Of a stretch of DNA of 64,000 nucleotides, positions 12,118-20,948 are shown in pieces (within the stretch, counting starts at the first letter, position 1; each line of letters begins with the position of its first letter). The position numbers and the translations under genes are program-made. This DNA comes from Strigamia acuminata (taxonomy: Eukaryota; Arthropoda; Chilopoda; Geophilomorpha; Linotaeniidae). The stretch spans positions 6,310,501 to 6,374,500 of the forward strand of contig OX442318.1 in the NCBI GenBank assembly GCA_949358305.1, written 5' to 3'. The notes beneath the pieces are model-generated. The model saw only the letters and a program-made list of their open reading frames with translations. It ran no database searches and was not told the origin of the DNA.

Positions 12118-12498
12118 ATGGCTCCACCTCTCTCGCAGGTTCCATCAATTGGCAAACTAGGAAGACCGCCAGGCGTTGCAGGCGATAAGAAGAAACGGCG
12201 AAGGAAACCAGTCAAAAGTTACAACCGATACATTTATCTCGTCCTGAAGCAAATTTTTCCGGACATGAGCGTTTCTACCCAAGCCATGTCTATCATGAAC
12301 TCTTTCATGAACGATATATTCGAAAGGATCGCGACCGAAGCGAGTCGTTTGTCGAAAAGCAGCCATCGGCCGACTTTGTCGTCCCGAGACATTCAAAGTG
12401 CTGTTCGATTAATACTGCCGGGTGAATTGGCCAAACATGCCATCAGTGGAACCACCAAATCCGTTGCCAAGTACAATGGGTCGTATCTTGCCGTTTGA
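12118..12498 (+). CDS. Divergent histone H2B variant
   Basis: Single-exon gene of 126 residues. The histone fold is complete: [40 protein letters not shown], then [20 protein letters not shown] and a KYNGS end. It differs from canonical H2B at many usually invariant places: the N-tail [19 protein letters not shown] is not the usual Lys/Pro/Ala-rich tail, the alpha1-alpha2 loop has FPDMSVSTQ, and there is a C-terminal extension YLAV. The 150 bp after the stop show no histone 3' stem-loop, so the mRNA is probably polyadenylated. A germline or replication-independent variant is the likely role (inference). Confidence 0.92.
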   Translation: MAPPLSQVPSIGKLGRPPGVAGDKKKRRRKPVKSYNRYIYLVLKQIFPDMSVSTQAMSIMNSFMNDIFERIATEASRLSKSSHRPTLSSRDIQSAVRLILPGELAKHAISGTTKSVAKYNGSYLAV

Positions 12499-12682
12499 AT
12501 TTATGGATGTTTTTGGACAGTTTTGAAAGGAAAACTCAAATTTTTGCATTGTGATTTTTTTTCTCGTAAATTTGAAATTTTGTGAATTTTCTATGTGTGA
12601 AATGTGAATTTTGTATGAAAGAAAAGAATTTTGATCTATTTTTGCATTAAATTAGTTTAAAAAAAATTTTTTTTCATATAAA

Positions 12683-12960
12683 ATGGCGAAACTAGTTGAA
12701 AATCGAGAATGGCGGACAAGGCACGTGATCGAAAATTGAACGGTAGGAAAATGTTAATTTTGCTTTGATTTATGGAAAAAAATGAGTTTTAAGATATCGT
12801 ACGACAACATTAAATCGATCAATTTTTCGGATATTATTGATTAGATACAATACAGTACCGTAGCAGATCTGTTGCTACGAGTTTTGTAATGTTACGCCAA
12901 TGGTGGTAGATTCAAACATTGAACAATGAAAGTACTTCAACTTATAAAATACACTTTGAA
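12683..12960. repeat. Downstream duplicated segment X (copy A)
   Basis: Shares long near-identical stretches (AATCGAGAATGGCGGACAAG, GGCACGTGATCG, TGTTACGCCAATGGTGGTAG) with 15131-15420. It is the right-hand part of the tandem duplication whose left-hand part is the H2B promoter. Confidence 0.88.
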
Positions 12961-12997
12961 TCAGCACAACACTTATTTTATTTTATTTTACAAAAGT

Positions 12998-13422
12998 AGA
13001 GCAGCCATGTTGATTTTTTCAATGTTGCTTTCATGTTGTGCGCAAATATTTGCAGTAGATGACAAAATTGTTACGATTTTATGATTTTTATTCTAAAATG
13101 CTAAAAATTAAAAGACGAAACATTTATTTGGGTTTGGTTTTATTCGTTACCGGTATTCAAACACCGTAAATTTAAATAATAAACACTCAAAAATGACGTA
13201 TCATCGTAAATAGTATCGCTGGAGTTCTTGGCAATTCTTCCTAGTCGGCGCTCCACTCCTTGACACGTGATTGGCCTTAACCAATCAGGATTCGTATTTT
13301 TGAATTTCTTTTACGTTCGCTCTTTTTTCCTGTATAAAAGCGAATAAAAAGTAAAAAAATAATCAGTTTTCGATTCAATTCTGTTCAAAGGATAACAACT
13401 CCACCTCTATCGCAGGTTCCAT
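12998..13422 (+). pseudogene. H2B promoter duplicate with truncated H2B start
   Basis: This copy of 11708-12145 keeps the CCAAT boxes and the TATA box (13333-13340) and ends at GGTTCCAT, the seventh to ninth codons of H2B. The bases that held the ATG (GCTATGG in copy A) are deleted, and the rest of H2B is absent. Sequence of the antisense THAP gene begins immediately after. Confidence 0.88.
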
Positions 13423-15071
13423 AGTAAATTAGAGGCAGCATTTTGAAGCTCTTTAACTTTATGCTCAAGACTTTGGTGGTCACGAATAATTTTATCCTTC
13501 TCAACTTCGAGTCTCTCGGCACGCAGCTTTTGCTTTTCAGTTTCAACCTTTTGGAGTCTGAGTTCTTCTCTTAATTTATCCAGCTCGGATATTTCAGCTT
13601 CCATGTATGCCTTATGTTGGAGCTGAAGTAAAGTATCTGCTACTTCGATGTCACTCTCTTTATTGACCTGTGATGTTATTTTCTGAAATAATCAAACATT
13701 AAAATTTTTATATAATTTCCAGGAAAGTATTTTGGAGACATTAATGAGTATTCAGCAATAATACTCCACTATTTTGTATTTTCATAAATATTTTAAATAT
13801 GTATTTGTATTTTGTATTTGGAGAATAAAATTTAAAACAAAGTATTTTGTATTTTGTATATGGAGCATAAAATTTGAACCAAAGTATTTTGTATTTTGTA
13901 TTTTCAGAATAAAATTTCAAACAAAGTATTTTGCATTTTGTATTTTGAGAATGGTGTGCTGTCTGGGTTAGGGATGAGAACGGGACCGGGAATGGTCCCG
14001 GTCCCGGTCCCGTAGCTGGATTCGGGACGGGACGGGACTGGATGAAACGGTATTCCACGGGATTCGGGACGGGACGGGACTCGTGTATTACGTGTGTATT
14101 ACGTAATACGACGTAATAAGACGCAAAACGTGTGATTTACGTCGTAAAACATGTGTATTACGACGTAATACGTGGTATTAGGACATAATACGCGCTTTTT
14201 ACATAATACGCGTGTTTTTTTGGCCCCAAGAAAGTGAAAATTTCGGGACACGGGACGGTTCGGGACCCGAAAAATTTAAAATTTCGAGACACGGGACGGT
14301 TCGGGACTTGAAAAATTTAAAACTTCGGGACACGGGACGGTCCGGGACCCGAAAAATTTAAAACTTCGGGACACGGGACGGTCCGGGACTCGAAAAATTC
14401 AAAATTTTCGGGACACGGGACGGGTCGGGACTCAAAAATTGGTCCCGTTCTCATCCCTAGCTCTGGGTATTTAAAATACAAATGTATTTTCACAATGTGG
14501 AATATTTGGTATTTTGTATTTTGAACCAAAGTATTTTGACCAACTGTAATATTTGATACAGGAATAATGAAAATATATATAAAACATACGTTTTTTCTGT
14601 TTTTTTTTGAAGATTTTGGGAAACGCTGCCTTTTTAACCTTTCTTCCGCCCGTTGATCTCGGGCACAGACATCTATTTGCTGAAAGAAAAAATTACGAGT
14701 CAAACTTTCTCACAATACTAAACAAAAACACAATTAAAATAACGCAAACTTACAACTTCTATACTCACTTTTTGTGCAGATATCCATTGAAAACGACTTG
14801 GAAAGGCTTCAGGCTTCAAATATTTTCGCTTAGAATGCAATAAAGGGCGGAAATCACATTTATAAAAATGATCAGAGCAGACCTTCGTACCATTCGTGAT
14901 TCTAAACTTTTTACCAACATCTCGTCTGATTTTGGCAATCCATTTCTTTCGAAGACCTTCATTTTTAGGCATAGAATGCCAGGTCACTTCTTTTGGGGAG
15001 TTTTGCGCCGTGTTATAGCAACAAGGAACGCAACAGGAGAGATGAGATTTACGCTTCTCTTCCGCGGCCAT
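13407..15071 (-). CDS. THAP-domain protein with C-terminal coiled coil
   Basis: Three exons, all phase 0: 15071-14769, 14679-14590, 13682-13407, giving 222 residues. Residues 13-95 form a THAP zinc-binding DNA-binding module: paired cysteines SCCVPCC, Trp44 in KKWIAKIRRD, CSDHF (the C-x2-H pair) and the closing AFPSRF. The last exon encodes a heptad-rich coiled coil (LDKLREELRLQKVETEKQKL and following), common in THAP proteins for dimerisation. THAP proteins are sequence-specific DNA binders, often derived from P-element-type transposases. The final residues WNLR and the stop codon are read from the antisense of the H2B relic at 13407-13421. The intron 13683-14589 carries a minisatellite and an inverted-repeat element. 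Confidence 0.87.
13770..13965. repeat. Short tandem repeat in THAP gene intron
   Basis: Several copies of a unit with AAAGTATTTTGTATTTTGTA and GGAGAATAAAATTT. It resumes at 14470-14545 on the other side of the inserted element, so the element split it. Confidence 0.75.
13969..14459. mobile_element. Inverted-repeat element, 491 bp, hAT-like
   Basis: Ends TAGGGATGAGAACGGGACC and its complement are inverted. Flanks are GTCTGGGT (13961-13968) and CTCTGGGT (14461-14468), an imperfect 8-bp match compatible with a hAT target duplication. Inside is a repeat of a unit with CGGGACACGGGACGG and GGGACTCGAAAAATT. No transposase frame is present. Confidence 0.7.
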
Positions 15072-15130
15072 GTTTTTTATCCTACTTTGGAAATTTACGG
15101 CGCCGCCACCAGATGTCGCGCGCGCTAAGT

Positions 15131-15420
15131 GAAAACCGCCGAAACTGGTTGAAAATCGAGAATGGCGGACAAGGCACGTGATCGCAAATTGAACGGTAGG
15201 AAAATGTTAAATTCGTTTTGATTTACGGACAAAATATTAGTTTAAGACATCGTACGGCAACATTAAATCATCAATTTTTCGGATCTTATTTATTAGTCAT
15301 TATTGCCTTATTTTGCGGTGAGTTTTGTAATGTTACGCCAATGGTGGTAGATTCAAACATGGCGGTAATGAACGGACAAATCAGCATTGAACAGTGCAAA
15401 TACTTGACTTCCCATAAAAT
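15131..15420. repeat. Downstream duplicated segment X (copy B)
   Basis: Second copy of 12683-12960, lying between the THAP gene start and the 3' end of FTSJ3. It is somewhat longer, containing AACATGGCGGTAATGAACGG that copy A lacks. Confidence 0.88.
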
Positions 15421-15511
15421 TTCCACAAATTTTGAAATTTTAATTAAAAAAACACAAGCAACACACTTCCATCCAAAATAACATTTTATTTTACAAAATA
15501 ATTACAATCAC

Positions 15512-18500
15512 TCATCGACTTTTCTTCTTCTTCCCTCCAAACCTCTTCCCTTTCCTATTCCCCTTCGCTTCCTTCTTCTCCCTCTGTTTATTCTTCCTAT
15601 TATCCTTCTTCATCCTCGGATCAACAACTTTAAACGGTCCTTTAACCCCACTCGGCCTACTCGCCTTTTTCGCCGCAAATGCCTTCCTAGACACAACATA
15701 CGTCACCTCCTTCTTCTTATTAACAGTCGCACTCGCCTTCTTATAAATCCTAAACAAAAAAAAACACCAAAATAACCATTAAAAACAAAAACCAACCAAA
15801 CAAACCCACAAAACCAAACCACATACGTCTTAATCTGCTGCACTTTCTCCCTATCCGTCATATCAATCGCATCTGTAATCGTCTCCGCACGTTTCCTAGC
15901 TTTCTCCATTTTCTTCACGATCTAAACAAAAATTAAAAACCAAAATTAAAAACCACAAAAAAATAAAAAAATTAAAAACCACAAAAAAATTAAAAAATTA
16001 AAAACCACAAAAAAATTAAAAAATTAAAAACCACAAAAAAATTAAAAAATTAAAAACCACAAAAAAATTAAAAAATTAAAAACCACAAAAAAATTAAAAA
16101 ATTAAAAACCACAAAAAAATTAAAAACCAAAATTAAAAACCACAAAAAAATTAAAAACCAAAATTAATTAACCACAAAAAAATTAAAAAATTAAAAACCA
16201 AAATTAAAAACCACAAAAAAATTAAAAAATTAAAAACCAAAATTAAAACCACAAAAAAATTAAAAACCAAAATTAAAAACCACAAAAAAATTAAAAACCA
16301 AAATTAATAACCACAAAAAAATTAAAAAATTAAAAACCAAAATTAAAACCACAAAAAAATTAAAAACCACAAAAAAATTAAAAACCACAAAAAAATTAAA
16401 AACCAAAATTAAAAACCACAAAAAAATTAAAAATAAAAACCACAAAAAAATTAAAAACCACAAAAAAATTAAAACCCCTCATTAATTTACCCTTCTCTTT
16501 TTCCTAGACTTCGCTTCGGCGATTTTCGCAATCGGTCTCGCATTAATCTCCTTCAATCGTTCGCGGAACTCATCCATCATTTCCTACAACAAAAAACCAC
16601 ATTTACAAACTGCAGGCATGCATCAACAGCTCCAACACCGCTTACTTTTGTGACTGGGATTTGCTTCTTATTGTGCTTCTCCTCCTCGCTCGTGAACCAA
16701 TCGGGGGCGTCTTCCTCACCGAACGTGTACCGATTCCACGCGTTGTCCACCAAATCGCGTTTCCTCTTCTTCGACTGTATCAACAACGACCCCAACGCCA
16801 ACCCTTCGATGTCCAAATTCTTCCTCTTCTTCTTCTTCGCCTTTTCCACCTCCCCTCCTCCTCCTCCACCCGCGCCGTTGACGACCCCCTCAATTTCCTC
16901 TTCCCCCTCCTCCTCGCTTTCACTTTCCATCTCGATCTCGCTCAACTCGTCCTCTTTCGTCGCCGACCTGCCTTTCCCCTCGTAATAACTCGCCATTTTC
17001 TCCATCTCCACATCCTCGTCTTCCTCCCTCTCGAGGCCCTCGAACGACTCTTTCCCGAACCAAAGATCCACCTTCCGCTTCTGCTTCAAGGCCCGACTTC
17101 CGGTCTCCAGGTCGACGATCAGAGGGTTCGGTTTCCCGCTTTCAGCCTCGTTTTCGTCGCTCTCGCTTTCGGCTTCGTCCACGACGATGTCGTCGTGCAG
17201 ATTGTCTCTGTCGTCGTCCGACGATTCGTTTTCGTCGTCCGAGTAAAGTCCGGCCAAGTATTTGTCGCCCTTTTCGTAGAAACGGACTTTCTTCTTCGGT
17301 TTTTCGTCCGTCGGGTCCACGAGGTCGTTCTGAGCTATCTCGTTGTCCACGAGCGTGGAATCGCCCTTTTCGACTTCGGTTAGTTGTTTGGTGCTTTTCA
17401 TTTGGGTGAGTTTGAAGAGGTCTTCTTCCTCGCATCTGATTGGCTCCTCGTCCGGGATCACCATTTTTAGATTCATTTTGTCGTGGAGTTGTTTTTTCAC
17501 TTTGAGGACTTTCTTCTTTTTCCTTGAAAATGTTTGAAAAAAATTATTTAGAAATTTGTTTATTTTTTATTTTTTATTTTAGGTTTTTTGTTGTGTTCCG
17601 ACAACCGTTGTGTAATCACGTTGTGGGTTTACGTGGTTTGTGAGATTGGGTTTGTCGGAGGTTTGATTTTGCATACATTAATCCCCCCACGTCTATAGAT
17701 GTGAATAGAAACGGGTCTACAGGTATGCTTTTTGGTTTTGTTTTTGTTTTTGTTTGAGGTACCTTTTTGTTTCTTGAGCTTCTGTCATTTTTAGTTCGTC
17801 GATTTCGCGCTGAACTTTTGTGTCTTCGTCTTCTTCTAATTCTTCCTGGGTCACTTCAGCTTTTGGGTCCCTTTAGATAATTAAAAAAATAATTAAACTT
17901 TGATGCAAAATGCATATAAAAATGAAAATTGCATGAAAAATGCACAAAAAAATGAAAATTGCATAAAAAATGCACAAAAAAATGAAAATTGCATAAAAAA
18001 TGCACAAAAAAATGAAAATTGCATGAAAAATGCACAAAAAAAATGAAAATTGCATGAAAAATGCACAAAAAAAATGAAAATTGCATAAAAAATGCACAAA
18101 AAAATGAAAATTGCAAGAATTATTTTACCATTTCGTGTAAAAATGAACATTTTACTCAAATTGTATTAAAAAAATGATAAAAAATTCAAATTTTATGAAA
18201 AAGGATAAAAAAAATTCATTTAAAACCCTAAAAAAATGAAAAATTTATGCAATTTCCACGACCAAAAATGAAAATTTGACATAAATTTAAATCATTTCAA
18301 TTAAACCCCAAAAATCAAACAAAATTTTAACATAAAACCAACACTAATTTCACCAAAAAAAAAAAAAAAATTTACGTTTTTTCTTTTTCCTCTTCCACGA
18401 ACTCCCCTCTCAATTTCTTCCTCCAACTCAAAAGCGCCCTAAAACCAAACAAAAACATTAATAAATCACCAAACAAAAACCCCAATCATCAATACCTCAA

Positions 18501-20020
18501 ATCCTTCTTCCCCAAAACCTTAATATCTTTACAACACTCCTTAATCTCATTACTAGTCAACACATGATTCAACATCTTCTCATCATCAAAAACCAACTAA
18601 AAAAACAAAAAAAAATTAAAACCAAAACACAAAAACACAAACCAAACACTGCACCTCATTAGTCTCATTCAACAAATCCAAATAATTAACAGACGTGATG
18701 AAATTCGTCACAGTATTCGCCTTAAACAACATCGTAGCTCCATCTGCGTAACCTTCAGCCTTCTTCTTCTTCTGTTTGCCCTGTTGAGTGATGTTAAACT
18801 TCGATTTCGGGTCGATCTCGACCTCCTCAAACACGTATTTCGTGTCCAAAAACTTCGGATCGATTTTATCCGGCGCGATGTAACTTTGACAAACGACGAA
18901 TATCTCGGCCGATTCATTACGCGACGCTTGCGGTTTGGTCGCGTACACCTAAAATCACAAAAAATTAATTTATTTTACACGTTTTCATCGTTTTTATTCA
19001 TTATAAACGTAAATACCTTTTTGAAAAATTGTCTAAACACCCACAACAGAGCGTGGTAATCTTTAGATCGGAATACTTTGGTTATGAACCATCCGCCCTT
19101 CATTAAAAATTCCGTTGCTAATTTCAGTGCTTGCAGAGTTAATTGCGCTAGAAAAAAAATGCAAAATATTAAATTAAAGTGAATTATATACACCCCAAAG
19201 TAAATAATTCAATTTTTATGCATAAAATGTCCAATTTTTCACCTAAAAAATGAATTTTTAGACACAAAAAGACAATTTTTCACCTAAAAAATGAATTTTT
19301 AGACACAAAAAGACAATTTATGCATAAAAAATGCATTTTTGTAAGCAAAAAGCTCTTTTCTGTGTCTAAAAATGAATTTTTGTACGTAAAAAGTTCACTC
19401 GTGTGTCTAAAATTGCATCTTTGTGCATAAAAGTGATATTTTTTCGTTTAGGAAGCATTAAACTCTCTTTTTTGTATTACCCTGCTGAAAAGCATCATGT
19501 AACCAATTTTTGCCCACATTCGGGGCCCCATCGTGAAGAATTACATCCGCTTTCCACGTTTGTAATTGCTTTTTCAAAGCCTGTTTACACGTGTTTTTAG
19601 TGATATCATCTTGAATGGTGATTACATTATGAATTGGTCGAATTGGGACTAAATCAACACCTGAAATAATCAAAGAAAAATGGTTTAATTAATTAATTTT
19701 ATGTTTTTTTCGTGTTTGTAGAGAAATTTTACCGATAACAACGCTCGCAACTGGCATATGTTGGGTCGCAACTTGCAGCCATCCTCCCGGAGCAGCACAC
19801 AAGTCGATAAGCACTTGAGATTTCTGTAGAAATTCATATTTTCGGTTGAGTTGGATGAGTTTGAATGCGGATCTGGATCTGAAGCCTGAGAACACACACC
19901 GCGTGGTGTCAATGAAAAAATTCGATTTTTAGCCATCAGGTAATGATTTTTACCTGATTCCTTAGCTAATTGGTAATATTTATCCTTCCGCTGTTTTCCA
20001 ATCTTCGTTTTTTTCCCCAT
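15512..20020 (-). CDS. FTSJ3: pre-rRNA 2'-O-ribose methyltransferase FTSJ3/SPB1, complete
   Basis: SPB1/FTSJ3 methylates 2'-O-ribose of pre-rRNA in nucleolar pre-60S particles. Twelve exons with consistent phase: 20020-19954, 19885-19733, 19660-19481, 19147-19017, 18948-18655, 18596-18496, 18438-18376, 17870-17763, 17522-16646, 16583-16491, 15921-15827, 15749-15512, giving 799 residues. The RrmJ fold carries the SAM motif [15 protein letters not shown] (residues 48-62) and a likely K31-D117-K157-E192 catalytic tetrad ([30 protein letters not shown]). The middle is acidic, and the C-terminal SPB1 domain includes [29 protein letters not shown] and [16 protein letters not shown] before a Lys/Arg-rich nucleolar tail. 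Length and order match the family. Introns hold AT minisatellites. The start is the first ATG with the family N-terminus [16 protein letters not shown]. Confidence 0.96.
15950..16475. repeat. Minisatellite in FTSJ3 intron, 26-bp period
   Basis: Copies of CCACAAAAAAATTAAAAAAT plus TAAAAA, with shorter variants. It occupies almost the whole intron between exons 16583-16491 and 15921-15827. Confidence 0.9.
17890..18120. repeat. Minisatellite in FTSJ3 intron, 30-bp period
   Basis: About seven copies of GAAAATTGCATAAAAAATGC plus ACAAAAAAAT. All three minus frames stay open, which is a compositional artefact. Confidence 0.92.
19195..19440. repeat. Degenerate repeats in FTSJ3 intron
   Basis: Loose repeats of ATGAATTTTTAGACACAAAA and TGCATAAAA type between exons 19660-19481 and 19147-19017. 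It is older or less homogenised than the other intron arrays. Confidence 0.65.
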
Positions 20021-20521
20021 TTTGATCTTATTTCAAATCAAAACGCACAAAAACGATTTTTCTGGTCCACCTTCAGCGTGGCTTGGCCGCCATTGTGTTA
20101 AAAACCCACAGGGAGGCGCACTCGCGTGTCAAAAAGTGTAACTAACATTTAAATTGGATAGCAGCTGCATCGTACCCAATGTGAAAAAAATGAAACAAAC
20201 GACTTGCAAGTGTTGAAATTCTTTTCAACACTACTTATGCTTATATCGTTGGCATGACTAGACGACGAGTTTTCTTTTTCCAATTCTAAGCCTAATCTTA
20301 GAAAAAACAGTAAAGGCCAAAAAGATGTTCCCAATGCAATTGGCCGGTTTTATGAAATGCAAATCCGATAATTCAATTTATTCAATCCACTAAAAAGAAG
20401 AAACAAAAAAAAAAAAACGAAAAAACGAAAAAAAGAAGAAAAAAAACTGGAAAAACAAAATTTGAAACGATCCCGGAAGAAGAATTGTAGTCGATAAGGA
20501 AAAAGAAGGCTAAGTTGGAGA
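20021..20521. other. Intergenic region upstream of FTSJ3
   Basis: The first 80 bp contain GGCCGCCATTGTG on the plus strand (20089-20101), a YY1-like motif of the kind common near TATA-less housekeeping starts. The rest has A-rich stretches and no open frame that I trust. Confidence 0.45.
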
Positions 20522-20899
20522 ATGCTCGTTACATTTATTATGGTGGCTATGATCTTATGGAAAACATTTGGTGAGCCAAAACCAGTCAAGCACACTCGAA
20601 AAACCTGTTCTCCAGCTCAAGCTTCACTCGTCGTCGCCGACCTGATCACCCAATCAAAACCTCCCGCTTCGCCAACGAAAGGCCTGTGCCCGTCTCTCGC
20701 CAGGACTGTACTCCTGCCACTCTCTCCGAAACGAGCCGTCTCTTTCAAGCAGATCCGTCCTCCCTCATCGCCGAACCATTGTTACCAGAGCAGTCCTTCC
20801 TCTAGCCCGCCACCGAAGTATCGTCCTCGCTTTGCCACTCCGACCTGTTGCCAACACTCGCCGCGGCCTCACTTTCACACTCGTTGTGCGAGTCACTAA
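20522..20899 (+). CDS. Hypothetical 125-aa frame, possible 5' exon of the next gene
   Basis: ATG 20522 opens a hydrophobic stretch MLVTFIMVAMILW followed by a Pro/Ser/Lys-rich region and a stop at 20897-20899. A splice donor candidate G|GTGAG occurs right after codon 16 (about 20571). An acceptor AG at 20989-20990 would join it in frame to the 699-aa frame, giving a membrane-anchored protein. Base composition from about 20600 on is that of the downstream gene. No family is recognised. Both readings are inference. Confidence 0.35.
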   Translation: MLVTFIMVAMILWKTFGEPKPVKHTRKTCSPAQASLVVADLITQSKPPASPTKGLCPSLARTVLLPLSPKRAVSFKQIRPPSSPNHCYQSSPSSSPPPKYRPRFATPTCCQHSPRPHFHTRCASH

Positions 20900-20948
20900 A
20901 CGTGCTTTTTGTGTGACAAATAGGACAAATTGTGACCGTCGCCCCTAA

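Noticed and set aside
16661-17383. 240-codon plus-strand frame opposite FTSJ3 exon 9
   Set aside because: Antisense of the acidic, codon-biased FTSJ3 exon. The FTSJ3 reading is supported by homology and splicing.
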